The position numbers and the translations under genes were made by a program. From Physcomitrium patens (taxonomy: Eukaryota > Streptophyta > Bryopsida > Funariales > Funariaceae): a DNA stretch of 64,000 nucleotides. Below the pieces are notes generated by a model that was given only the letters and a program-made list of their open reading frames with translations, was not told the origin of the DNA and ran no database searches. Shown piece by piece: positions 48,317 to 58,599 of this stretch; the first letter of the stretch is position 1; every line of letters begins with the position of its first letter. The stretch is taken from NCBI RefSeq assembly GCF_000002425.4, contig NC_037267.1, positions 12,841,017-12,905,016 on the forward strand. The letters are read 5' to 3'.

Positions 48317-49321
48317 ATGGCAGAGCTTGTTGAAATGAAGAGTGCAATGGCACAAATGCAAGAGCAAATGAGGGAGTTAATGCTTGCGATGCATCAACTC
48401 AATTCACCAACAGATGAAAGAACAAGAATAGCAGAAAGTGGGGATATAGAGATGATCGGAGCTGCTTCAACATCTACAACAAATCACGTTCCTTTTCCAA
48501 TTGTACAACACCCTGTAAGCACTAGAGAACCAAGAATTGCCTTACCTGAGAAATTTGATGGTACGAGATCTAAGTTTCGAGGGTTCATCAATCAAGTACA
48601 ATTGGCAATTGAACTTCAACCGCAAAGCTATCCAACTCCAGGATCACAAGTCAGGTTTATTGGCACTCTACTTTCTGGTTCTGCATTATCATGGTTTTCG
48701 TCTTTTCTTGAACAACAAAATCCAATATTGGACAATTTGGAAGCTTTTTTGGCGGAGTTTCAATCTATGTATGGTGAACACGATGCAACTCGTGTTGCAA
48801 CAAATAAGATCCGAATTCTGCGACAATGAAATCGCTCAGTAACAGTGTATGCTTCACAATTTCGACAACTTGCAATTGACATCAAGTGGGATGATGCTGC
48901 ATTCATCAGTCAATTTCTTTATGGATTGCAATACGAAGTAAAGAAATTGATGCTCAACTTACCTGATCTTCAAACTTTGAGTCAAGCAATCGATTTTGCG
49001 GTAAAATGTGATAATCGACTTTTCGAATTTCGATCCGAAAATCATTCATGGGAACCTCAACGTTATTACTCAATGGCAACATCAACATCTTTGCCAAACG
49101 TACATTCGGAAGTAGAAGACATGCAAATTGACGTGGTACGTTTTAAACCCCTAACTGAGCAAGAAAAGATTTGTCGTCGTCAAGAAGGATTATGTTTATA
49201 TTGCGGAGAACCTAAGCACACTGCTCAACATTGTCCAAAGAAGCGACGCAACTATAAAATGAGGGGTATGACGGTCAAAGAAGACAACATGTCGGAAAAG
49301 AGATTCGTCCAGCTACAATAG
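48317..49321 (+). pseudogene. chromovirus gag, interrupted by an in-frame TGA
   Basis: The start is taken at 48317 (MAELVEMKSAMAQMQEQMRE); an upstream ATG at 48281 would add 12 residues. The N-terminus is a short coiled coil. Then come the retrotransposon gag domain (FDGTRSKFRGFINQV, then FIGTLLSGSALSWF) and, after a TGA at 48827, TVYASQFRQLAIDIKWDDAA, FLYGLQYEVK and MLNLPDLQTL. A CCHC zinc knuckle, CLYCGEPKHTAQHC (about 49195-49236), lies near the C-terminus, followed by basic residues. The stop is TAG at 49319. The TGA fits a CGA (Arg) codon changed by C-to-T. Frame is constant on both sides of it. Gag packages the RNA and forms the particle. Confidence 0.88.
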
Positions 49322-49950
49322 GGACCATGCAGCTGGAACCTTGTACAATTCCTAATGAAGGTCCTATCCTCTCCTCAGAACCCTCTCCTTGTTTTATAAT
49401 AGACTTATATTTAGGACCTAAGAATTACAAAGCCTCTGCTTTATTAGATTCGGGAGCCTCAGCATGTTTTTTAGATGAACAATTTGTTAAAAGTCGTAAA
49501 ATATCTTTTGTACAGAAACCTAAACCAGTACATGTAGAAGTCATAGATGGTCGTCCCTTGTCTTCTGGAGATGTCACTCATGAAACTCATCCTATAAAAG
49601 TAACAATAGACAGTCATGATAGCTACATAGCTTTTAATATAATTAAATCCCCGTCCAATCCAGTTATTTTAGGTTTATCCTAGCTAGAAAAATATAACCC
49701 TCGAATAGATTAGAATTCACATAAATTTGAATTTTCCCGGAGCGTTATTAATAGTTCTACTAACCAAGTAAAAAATTATAAGTCTAATATAGTAAAACCC
49801 ATATTGATAGGTGCAAAAGCATTTATACACGCAGCAAAAGAAGGATCAACTTTTGCTATTTATGCTGCACCTATTTCTGAAAACGTAAAGACTTCAAGTG
49901 GCATTCCAAGTCAATATCAGGAGTATCAAGACGTTTTTGAGAAAAAAAAA
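49258..49950 (+). pseudogene. chromovirus protease domain of pol
   Basis: This frame is shifted relative to gag and overlaps it from 49258 to 49321, with the first ATG at 49327. The retropepsin active site is ALLDSGASACFLDEQFV (DSG), followed by VHVEVIDGRPLSSG and FNIIKSPSNPVILGLS. Then come two in-frame TAG codons (49681 and 49711), at places where the context suggests Trp codons. The linker continues to [12 protein letters not shown] run of ten A (49942-49951) then throws the frame; RT continues in another frame. The overlap suggests that pol is normally reached by a frame change from gag. Confidence 0.85.
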
Positions 49951-49951
49951 A

Positions 49952-52817
49952 TGCAGATATTCTTCCTAAGCATCGTCCATATGATTGTTCAATCGACCTC
50001 AAGGAAGGAACTCAGCCACCATTTGGACCAATTTACAGTTTATCGCAAGATGAGTTGGCTGAACTCAAGACATATATTGACGAGAATTTAGCGAAGAATT
50101 TCATACGCCATTCAAAATCTCCAGCAGGAGCTCCAATTCTATTCGTAAAGAAAAAAGATGGATCTTTACGAATGTGTGTTGATTATCGAGGACTCAACAA
50201 GATCACAATCAAGAACAGGTATCCATTACCTTTGATATCAGGACTCCTTGACCAGTTGAATCAAGCTAAAACCTATACAAAAATAGATCTAAGAGGAGCA
50301 TATAATCTAGTACGGATCAAAGAAGGAGATGAATGGAAGACTGCGTTTCGAACCAGGTATGGACATTTCGAATATAATGTCATGCCCTTTGGACTCACGA
50401 ATGCACCAGCTGCTTTTCAACATCTCATGAATGATGTATTTCGTGAATTCTTAGACAATTTTGTCATCTGCTATCTAGACGATATCCTGATCTATTCTAA
50501 GAACGTCGAAGAACATGAAATACATGTTCGTCAAGTATTACAAAAACTTAGAGATGCAGGATTGTACGCCAAGATGGAAAAGTGTGTATTTCACACTACT
50601 CAAGTTGACTTTTTAGGATACATCATTTCAAATGATGGTCTCATGATGGATTCTAAGAAAGTCCAAACAATCATGGATTGGAAGATTCCAAGGACAGTAA
50701 GAGATGTCGAATGTTTCTTGGGATTTGCCAATTACTATCAGATCTTCATCAAAGATTTCTCACGAGTTGCAGCTCCACTTATACGCTTGACTAGTAAAGA
50801 TAAATTTCAATGGAATCAAGAAGCGGAAGCAACATTTGAAGCCTTGAAGACATCATTTGTCTCTGCACCAGTCTTATATCGTGTTGACTTTTCCAAGGCA
50901 TTTTTTATGGAAACAGATGCATCAAATTTTGCCTTGGGTGCAGTTTTATCACAAATGGGAACAGATGACAAACTTCATCCGATAGCTTTTCATTGAAGAA
51001 AAATCTCAGCAGCCAAGATCAATTATGAGATCCACGATAAAGAACTTCTTGCGATCATGGATTCCTTTCAAGAATGGCGTCATTATCTAGAAGGCGCTTC
51101 TAGTCCAGTCACTGTGTATACAGATCACAAAAACCTCGAGTACTTCATGTCAGCACGCGTGTTGAATCGTCGTCAAGCTCGTTGGAGTATGTCTTTGTCA
51201 AGATTCGAGTTCATTATCACTTATCGGTCAGGAAAACAACAATGTTTGTCCGATGCCCTATCTAGACGTTCTTATTTTGCACCAAAAGAAGGAGATGCAG
51301 TTTTTGAGCAACAAAGAACGGTCCTCTTGAAACCGGAGCAATTTCATCTCCGAGCAATGAAATCAACATTGACTGTTGATTCAACTTTTCTGAAGCAAAT
51401 CCAGTCCAGTATGTCCTCAGACCCTCTTGTTCATGATATCGAGAATAATTCTTCCAAGTCTCATGATCCTTCTAAGTTCGAGTTCAAGAATAATCTATTA
51501 TATTTTGAAGGACGCCTATATGTTCCAGAAGGAGAAGCACGTTTACGTGTTCTTCAAGCACGTCATGACTTCCCAGCAGCAGGGCACTTTAGATATAATA
51601 AGACTTTGGAACTCATATCAAGAGATTTTTGGTGGCCACAAATGTGGAAGTCAGTCAAAGACTGTGTACAATCATGTGATATTTGTTCAAGATCAAAAAT
51701 TCCTCGTCATCGACCTTACGGACTTCTTCAGCCATTACCTATACCAGAACAACCATGGTCTTCTGTTTCTATGGATTTCATCACAGATCTTCCAAGCTCA
51801 AGATCTTATGATTCTATATTTGTGATAGTAGATCGTTTCACCAAGATGGCACACTTTGTGCCATGTACAAAATCTATCACAGGTGAAGAAACAGCTAAGC
51901 TTTTCATTGATAATATCTATCGCTATCATGGATTACCTAAAGATATCATATCGGATAGGGGAACTCAATTTGTGTCAAGATTCTGGAGGACCCTTTTCAA
52001 GATTTTAAAAGTGGACATAAAGCTATCTTCGGCTTTCCATCCTCAAACTGATGGACAAACAGAGCGCGCAAACCAAGTCTTGGAGCAATATTTAAGGTGT
52101 ACTATCAACTACCAACAAGATGATTGGACAACCCTTCTGCCATTGGCAGAGTTTGCTTATAATAATACGGTACATTCTTCCACGCAACAAACACCTTTCT
52201 TTGCCAATTATGGCTATCATCCACAACTTGATACTTTTGATTTTTCAAAAGTTGATAATCCTACAGCAGAAGATATGGCAAATCGGTTGTCAGAGTTACA
52301 TGCAATAATGAAGACACAATTGAAGGAAGCTCAAGAACGACAAAAGATAAACGCAGATCTATATCGTAAGGAGCAACCACAACTCAACGTGGGTGATAAG
52401 GTATGGCTACTTTTTCGCAATATCAAGACTACTCGACCTTGTGACAAGTTGGACTATCGTAGGCTTGGCCCCTTTTCTGTTTCTGAACAGATCAACCCAG
52501 TTGCATATCGGTTACATCTACCAGAGTCAATGAAGATCCATCTTATATTCCACATGTCTCTTCTTGAACCATATAAGACAGTGGATATACAAGGAAGAAG
52601 ACAAATGCCACCGCCTCCTATAGAAGTAGATAATAATGAAGAATTTGAGGTAGAAGAGATATTAAACTCAAGGCGGCACCGAAATAAGCTGGAATATCTT
52701 GTTCATTGGCGCGGATATGATATTAGTGAACGCACATGGGAGCCATCTAGGAATCTAGCAAATGCATTAGCTAAAGTCAAAGTTTTTCATCAACGACATC
52801 CATCGAAACCAAGATGA
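49952..52817 (+). pseudogene. chromovirus RT, RNase H, integrase and chromodomain
   Basis: RT has [33 protein letters not shown] and YLDD (50472-50483). RNase H has [15 protein letters not shown] and then one in-frame TGA at 50994. After it come YEIHDKELLAI, YTDHKNLEYF and SDALSR. Integrase (numbering from 51057) has H170, H177, C207 and C210 for zinc, and catalytic D240, D300 (ISDRGTQF) and E336 (DGQTERANQ), with the normal 35-residue D-E gap. A GPF module and HMSLLEPY follow. The chromodomain (about residues 529-575) reads EVEEILNSRRHR, LEYLVHWRGYD and RTWEPSRNL. The stop is TGA at 52815. All catalytic residues survive; only the stops and the upstream shift disable it. Confidence 0.92.
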
Positions 52818-52847
52818 AAATCTCTCTTATAAAAGAGACAAGATTGA

Positions 52848-53213
52848 GACGAGACATTACGATTGTCACAACCTTCAAGACAACGCAATCGAGATGAACA
52901 TCTTCAAGAACGACATGTTCTTCCTCGAATAGATGGTGAGATACAATGCGTTTGGTATCACGATTTGGGAAGGGACTCCCGATGTTTGGTGATTTTGCTA
53001 GAGGTAGGAACAACTCCTGATGTTGTTCCAATTATTCTATTCGAAGGAAGTTACGAAGGCCTCAACAATGATCAAATAACTGGGTGGTCTTCCCGCCCTG
53101 GTATGGGACACTACCGATGGTTGAGAGGCCCTATCAATCATCTTCGAAGAGAACAGAGATCAGAGTATGTGGCGAATACAATTCGTCGCATCATAGATTT
53201 CCTCAACATATGA
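52848..53213 (+). CDS. extra open frame after chromovirus pol, unknown
   Basis: This 121-codon open stretch lies in the same frame as pol, separated from the chromodomain by three stops (52815, 52830, 52845) in 33 bases. It has no ATG near its start; an in-frame TTG is at 52863 and the first Met is far downstream. The N-terminal part is Arg/Gln/Glu-rich (QPSRQRNRDEHLQERHVLPR). The middle is compact and hydrophobic (CLVILLEVGTTPDVVPIILF), and the end is basic and helical (NHLRREQRSEYVANTIRRII). No known domain is recognised. It ends about 40 bp before the 3' LTR. It may be a readthrough extension of pol, an accessory ORF or chance. It stays open although gag and pol carry stops. Confidence 0.4.
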   Translation, partial: DETLRLSQPSRQRNRDEHLQERHVLPRIDGEIQCVWYHDLGRDSRCLVILLEVGTTPDVVPIILFEGSYEGLNNDQITGWSSRPGMGHYRWLRGPINHLRREQRSEYVANTIRRIIDFLNI

Positions 53214-53240
53214 TGACCGCTCCTCGTGAAACTCGTCTCT

Positions 53241-53251
53241 AGAAGGGGAGG
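53241..53251 (+). other. chromovirus polypurine tract
   Basis: AGAAGGGGAGG lies three bases (TAA) before the 3' LTR, as expected for plus-strand priming. Confidence 0.75.
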
Positions 53252-53254
53252 TAA

Positions 53255-53806
53255 TGTCACGGCCATAACCATGTAAGCTAATAATTACATATAGAAATAG
53301 GTAGAAGTAAGTAAAAGTAGATAAAAGTAAGATAATTCTATAATATTTAATATAGAAGCTTCCTAGAAACTTCTTAGACGCTGCTTTGACTTCATAGGTG
53401 TCTTTAATTGACTTTTTGGATTAGAAACGTGGTCAACAAGTTGGCCATGTGCCACACATGTTGTTAGCTTGAAGATCAAGCTAACTATGTGGCCCACACG
53501 TAGAAAAACTTGCCTTGTAAGACAAGGCATGTGTCCTACAAAGTCAACACATATTGGAGGTCCTATAGAACGTCGCCACGTAGCCCCTAGTTAGATAGTA
53601 TATATAGAAACAAGAGTGAAGGCTTCTTCACTCTTGTCAACTCCTTTCTTGCTTCTAGTCCAGGTTCAAGAGTCTTTAGTTTCTTGTCTTGTGGCAATAG
53701 CCATTCCAGTTTCCTTTTAATATACCTACTTGTTTATATTTTGACTTATTACATCGAGATAGCCTTTTTGTGTATATTTTCCCTCATCGAGTCTTTGTCC
53801 TTGACA
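53255..53806 (+). repeat. 3' LTR of the chromovirus
   Basis: It is 552 bp, TGTCACGG...TTGACA, with intact TG/CA ends. It is followed by the AGTAC target duplication. Confidence 0.93.
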
Positions 53807-53811
53807 AGTAC
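53807..53811. repeat. target site duplication, right copy (AGTAC)
   Basis: It is identical to 47552-47556; it directly follows the terminal CA of the 3' LTR. Confidence 0.9.
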
Positions 53812-55017
53812 TTAGAAATACTATTTTTAATAACTTCAAGTTATTATAAGTACAAATTCTTTTTTTACTTTGTTAGTTTTATTTTATTTTTTTATTAGTA
53901 TTATTTTTTTTTTAATTTTAATTTTTTTTTTTTTTAACCCTAATCCTAGACAGCGAGCTTTGGTAAGCTGTAATTCTCAATCTGACCATCCAATTAATAT
54001 ACAACTTCTATCACTACTGTCTTTGCAAGTCTTCTAAATGTTCAAGAAGTTTCAATCCAATTTAACTTATAGATTGCAAGAAAACGTAGTAAAACCACGC
54101 CGATATCCCTGACTGCTATCTAGAAAATTGATGACGAACTTTGAATTATAATTTCCCCTTCTCTAGCTGTTAATTCTCATTCAAACTTTGTGAGCAGCTC
54201 CGTCTTTAAGTCCTCGACTTATCATGCTAAAATTCAACTTATTCCAGTAAGTAGATCTCTAGATATTTTAAAATTCTAAACAACCCCAATCTGCCAACTT
54301 CTGATATATCTTTACACTAATGATCAAATATCCTCTATCCATACTATTAGATTAACACAAAAAATTTCATGCACTTGGCATACTCAACCATCTAGACACC
54401 TCTAAAATTTCAACTACAAATGTTTCTCCAATTTCATAAAATAGTCAAGAGTACTAGCCCTAACTTTATTGCAAAAAATCCAAATCACCAATACAAACAT
54501 AGACTTTGAACAACGATTGCAAAGTCTTCTCAAATCCTATGAAACTAAGTCTTATATTTTTGGAAGGAGCTTGAAGCTAGCTCTCCGATCCTAAATCCCG
54601 ATCTCCAAATTCCCCCTTATTTTGCCCTAAGCGGCCGTTTTAGTAGCTAGAGGTCTGATTTCAATCCCGACCCACAAACGATCATCTCCAGGGTATCAAT
54701 CCTACTTATCCTAGAGATTTTTCAGCACTTTTCTATCCTCAACTTCACCTTATTATTTACCATATCATTTTTTTACTTCATCTACCTTATTTTTACTAAT
54801 TTATAGCCTTTTTAAAGTGATAAAATAGTTTTTATAATCTAGAAAGAAAATTTAATGACAAGCTTTTATCTACTAGCTATCAAGACAAGAAAATACTCTA
54901 AAAGCTTTTATAGAGCCTTCCTAAATTATCTTGAGCTCTTATCAACCAAGATGACTAAATATTAATAAAATCTTTTTCATTTATATTTTCACCATATAGT
55001 CGTGTTACAACACGACA
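53812..55017 (-). repeat. 5' LTR of element A, right piece
   Basis: This is the continuation of 47397-47556. Its order of landmarks follows 686-1955: ATTAGATTAAC, CACTTGGCATACTCAACC / CACTCCGCATTCTC, and CCCTAATCC near the middle. It ends GTCGTGTTACAACACGAC + A, a perfect 8-base inverted repeat around AC (54999-55016). The base after it (55018) is already coding sequence of element C. Confidence 0.75.
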
Positions 55018-55434
55018 ATGTTGATGCATCTAATGTGGCTATTGGATTGGTGCTAAGTCAGAAGGATGACCAGGGTCTAGATCATCCTATCTATTATGCC
55101 AATCGATAATTGATGGCTATCAAACATAATTATATTACTACTGAATGTGAAGCGTTGGACATTATATACTTGCTTCAAAAGTTTCGATACTATTTGCTTG
55201 GATATCCGTTTGTATTATATGTGGATCATGATGCCTTCAAATACATTATTAATAAGCTTCAATTGAATGGGTGCATTACTCGATGGATATTACTTCTACA
55301 AGAGTTCAATTTTATAATTGTTATACGACTTGGAAAAAAACATGTAGATGTTGATCATTTATCCCAGTTGTCTATATTCTCAGCAACAAGCCTGTCCCTG
55401 TTACTCTTTTCGACGCCAAATTATTTGTGGTAGA
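55018..55434 (+). pseudogene. RNase H of element C, left-truncated by element A
   Basis: It begins directly after the LTR of A with VDASNVAIGLVLSQKDDQG (first RNase H Asp). DHPIYYANR, a stop, KHNYITTECEALDIIYLLQK, YVDHDAFKYIINK and KKHVDVDHLSQLS follow. The order is complete from the first catalytic Asp onward, so A inserted a few codons before it. RT of this element is not found to the left of A. This lineage resembles the Athila/Tat side of plant gypsy elements more than chromoviruses. Confidence 0.78.
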
Positions 55435-56690
55435 TGTGATTTCTTTCGAGTATAGTGAAATCATTCAATTTTTGATCTTCCACACTTTTCCGCTGACTTT
55501 CATCGAGAAGCTTAAGAAACAACTCATTGTGAAGAGTGCCCCGTACATGATGATTCGTAATGCTTTGTATAAACAAGGCAAAGATGGAATTTTAAGATGC
55601 TATATCTTTCAAAGTAAAGTATAGTCGATACTAGAGGGTTGCCATTTGGATAGTTGTGGTGGTTATTTTACGAGCGACAGCACTGCTCGCAAGGCTTTAA
55701 TGGCAAGATATTGGTGGCCCACTATGTTTTCTAATGCACAACAATTTATTTGTCGTTGTGATCCCTATCAACGAATTGGTTGATCCACGGGCACTTCAGC
55801 CATGCCGTTAATATCAATCTTAGTATAGGCACCGTTTAAAAAATGGGGTATTGATTTTGTCGGTCCCATCGCACCAGTGACAAAACCTGGCTAGAAGCGA
55901 TATATTTTAGTCGCCACGGACTATGTAACAAAATGGATACAGGCTATTGCTACTCACCATGATAATGCTAGTATGGTGGCCACTTTTTTTTACGAGAATA
56001 TTATAACTCAATTTGAGTATCCAAAAGAATTGATTAGTGATCGCGGCACCCATTTCATAAATGCTACCATAGGTGCCTTGACGAATACATATGAGATTAA
56101 GTATCAAAAAACTACTCCATATCATCCTCGCACAAATGGACAAATAAAAAAGACTAACAAAATTTTGTGTAAGGTTTTGACTAAGACAATTTTGGGGGCA
56201 GGTATCGATTGGAAGACCAAACTCTTTGCGGCTTTGTGGGCATATCGTACTGCATATAAAGTAACTACCAACACTACTCTATTCCAACTAGTTTATGGAC
56301 AAGAGGCAATTTTACCTATCGACTTGGAGGTTCAAAGTTTATGGATTGCCTTGGATGAACGTCTTTTTGACAACAAGTCATTACACTCTCGGTTGGCAAA
56401 ATTGGAGGAATTAGATGAAATAAGGGCTATAGCTCTTTTCCATATGGAAGCAACTCAAAAACAGAGGAAGAGTTATTATGATAGTAAACTGTGTCCAAAG
56501 ATTTTTATGCCCAATGATTTGGTATTACTATATGATAGCCGATTAAATCATTTTTCAAGCAAATTTCAAGTTCGCCGACATGGGCCGTATTGAGGTGATT
56601 GAAGGTTTTTCCAATGGATCTGTTCTATTGGAGGATTTTATGGGCTATCGATTTAATACCCGCATTAATGGGAATCGATTACAATTATTT
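55435..56690 (+). pseudogene. integrase of element C with catalytic Glu changed to Lys
   Basis: Zinc-binding remnants lie near 55640-55770 (ARYWWPTMFSNAQQFICRCD). The core has KKWGIDFVGPIAPVTKPG (first Asp), YILVATDYVTKW, LISDRGTHFINAT (second Asp) and YHPRTNGQIKKTNK. The position 36 residues after the second Asp, where Glu is required, is Lys: codon AAA at 56147-56149, one G-to-A step from GAA. LFAALWAYRTAYKVTTNTTL, VYGQEAILPIDLEVQ and LYDSRLNHFSSKFQVRRHGP follow, with a stop after GPY. The last part to 56690 continues in another frame. The frame from 55973 is open for 206 codons. Confidence 0.82.
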
Positions 56691-56889
56691 AATACATAAA
56701 AACTGGGATGGATTTTCATTGTTTTTGGAGAGAAACAGATAGTATGGATAATATGTTGTCATTATTACTAGGTAGTAAAAGAATAGGAGTAGGGCACCAG
56801 TTAAAGTCATTCTATGATATTATTTTGGGTTGGTTGGAGTGCTATTTTCTTGTGTTTCTTGTGTATTCAAGAGTAGTAGTTCCAGTTAA

Positions 56890-57335
56890 GAGTTAACAGT
56901 GAGGAGCCGGTTACAAGTATCAATTGAAGATATTCCAGAATGGATGAGTTAGCAGTAGTATAAATTGGAACTTTGGGATGCCTAGATCTTGAAACTGGAA
57001 GCTCAGGTCAGTGAATTGGAAGAGTATAATGAAGATCTATCATACTAGTTGAGGAAGGAGTCGATGGAAGGATTAGAAGAGGAGGAAGATTTGCATTTAG
57101 AATGAAGTTTGATGGAACCTACATTCGATAATGCAGCAAATGATCAATTGGGTGGGCCAGAGCAAATAGTAACTTTGTACAATTTTGTTAAGTAGTTTTT
57201 AGATAGGAATCAATTGTGTATTTGCGAGGATGCTATACAGATAGGAGTGAGACTATATAAAATAGATATTAATTTATTTTTGTAAGATATTGATAAAATA
57301 GACTAATAGTCCATAGAATAGTCAGTTCAGGAGGA
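56890..57335 (+). pseudogene. extra coiled-coil ORF downstream of pol in element C
   Basis: Between pol and the LTR one frame reads as a continuous hydrophilic protein broken only by stops. It includes YKLELWDA, ILKLEAQVSELEEYNEDLSY, LRKESMEGLEEEEDLHLE, SLMEPTFDNAANDQLGGPEQ, IVTLYNFVK, FLDRNQLCICEDAIQIGVRL and YKIDINLFL. The heptad pattern of Leu/Ile suggests a coiled coil of about 40 residues, followed by an acidic part. The stops are mostly TAG or TAA where Gln codons would fit. No zinc finger or membrane segment is seen. A second, shorter copy of its end lies at 28001-28150. It may be an accessory or env-position ORF; its function is unknown. Confidence 0.5.
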
Positions 57336-57431
57336 CGGATGATTGATTTAGTTATTAAAAGTGGTTAATTATAGGATTACGATTAGAATCTGGAAATAAG
57401 AAGCAATTATATAGGAGTTTTAGAAGACTAT

Positions 57432-57444
57432 TGGAAGGCCAGAC
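57432..57444 (+). other. polypurine tract of element C
   Basis: GGAAGGCCAGAC precedes the LTR. The homologous GGAGGGGCTAGAC at 28.0 kb (minus) is purer, so C-to-T or G-to-A change is likely here. Confidence 0.45.
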
Positions 57445-58001
57445 TATCATAGTCATGAGCTGGGATAAGCTTGGTGCTACCTCTTTGTTTCTTTATTTTC
57501 TTTGTTGTTAAAAAGTAATGGATAGTTTCTAAATATTGAGAAGTAAGTCTGTGGAATAAATCAGAGATTGATTTATGAGTTATTGATTATGTAATTGAAG
57601 CACTAAGTGATTGAATTATATGAGGAGTTATTGATAGATTATGGTTGTTGTTTATTGAGAGTTGTGTGTATTTCGATAGAGAAAGTCTGTGATTACAGAA
57701 ATTATGTGAATTCAGATTGTTGGAATGAAGTCTATTATTTCTGGTGTTGGCTGGAAATTATTATATTTTGAGGGATATTTTGATAGTATAGGATTGCACA
57801 CTGCTGTTATCAGTTGATGAAGGAGTATTATTATTGAAAGAAAGTATTGTAGTATTTATTAGTATTTTAGAAGTTTGGAATATGGTTAATTGTGTGACCT
57901 TAACAAGTAAAACTCATGCACTTAGTCTTTCCCTATGTTCGAATTCTCCTATATAAGTTTATTCTGAAAGAAATTATAGAATAAGTAAAACAAAAAACAC
58001 A
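57445..58001 (+). repeat. 3' LTR of element C
   Basis: The 557-bp segment aligns in reverse with 27414-28000. It starts TATCATAG (TGTGATAG in the other copy) and ends near AACACA. RT coding sequence of element G begins immediately afterwards. Confidence 0.68.
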
Positions 58002-58019
58002 ATGACTACCATAAAACTA

Positions 58020-58390
58020 CTTTTACTACACCTTGAAATACCTTCATCTATGTAATCATGCCTTTCGGACTTTGCAATGCTTCTACAGCATTTCAAAGAA
58101 CAATATTGTATGTCTTCTCAAATCTACTACAAAAATCAATGAAAGTGTTCATTGATGATTTTAGCACCCAGTCTTTTAAGATAACACATCATGATTGTAT
58201 AAGGACCAATCTTCAAAGATGTAAAAAAATGAGGATAGCTTTGAACGTTGACAAAATATTCCTAATAATTAAAAAGATAGTCCTATTAGTATATGTAGTG
58301 CCAAAAAAAGGTAGAAAATCTAATCTAAAGAAGATCAAGGTAATTATAGAATTAAATCCTTCTTCAATGATAAAAAAATATAAATAATTT
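58020..58390 (+). pseudogene. reverse transcriptase of element G, left-truncated by element C
   Basis: The plus strand right after the C LTR reads KTTFTTP, stop, NTFIYVIMPFGLCNASTAFQ (quoted as FIYVIMPFGLCNASTAFQ). VFIDDFSTQSFKITHHDCI and LQRCKKMRIALNVDKIFLI follow. The active-site box is FIDD instead of YLDD/FVDD, a common variant. Text before KTTF is missing, so C landed inside this RT. Confidence 0.75.
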
Positions 58391-58599
58391 TATAATACAT
58401 TAGATAGTATTGAAAAGTCATACAAGACTATACTATACTTTTTATGTATATAACTTGACTAATACAAAAAGAGGTGAAGTTTGAGTAGAAAAAAAGATGC
58501 CCAAAAATATTTAATATTCTTAAAAAAAAAACTTAATACCTTTTCTATCTTAAAACCACTCAACTAGTCACTATCCTTTTATATACTTTGTAATATTTT

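Larger units (their letters stand above)
47557..53806 (+). mobile_element. chromovirus (Ty3/gypsy) with LTRs and 5-bp TSD
   Basis: The 6,250-bp element has 552-bp LTRs that differ at about ten positions (roughly 98% identical, nine transitions, one transversion, no indels). It also has a PBS-like site, gag with a CCHC knuckle, pol in the order protease-RT-RNase H-integrase-chromodomain, an extra open frame, and a polypurine tract. It sits in the LTR of element A. The frames carry several stops and one homopolymer frameshift, so it is recent but defective. The C-terminal chromodomain places it among chromoviruses, which generally target heterochromatin. Confidence 0.92.
41707..55017 (-). mobile_element. 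gypsy element A (minus strand), carrying a nested chromovirus
   Basis: The 5' LTR spans 55017 down to 47397 and is interrupted by the chromovirus; net length is about 1,366 bp. PBS, gag, protease, RT, RNase H and integrase follow toward 41707, where the text stops at the LTR of B. No 3' LTR was found. The right flank of A is RNase H coding sequence of element C, so A inserted into C. Confidence 0.75.

Noticed and set aside
52777-53031. Minus-strand frame opposite the end of chromovirus pol
   Set aside because: Antisense to the chromodomain and extra ORF; no supporting motif.
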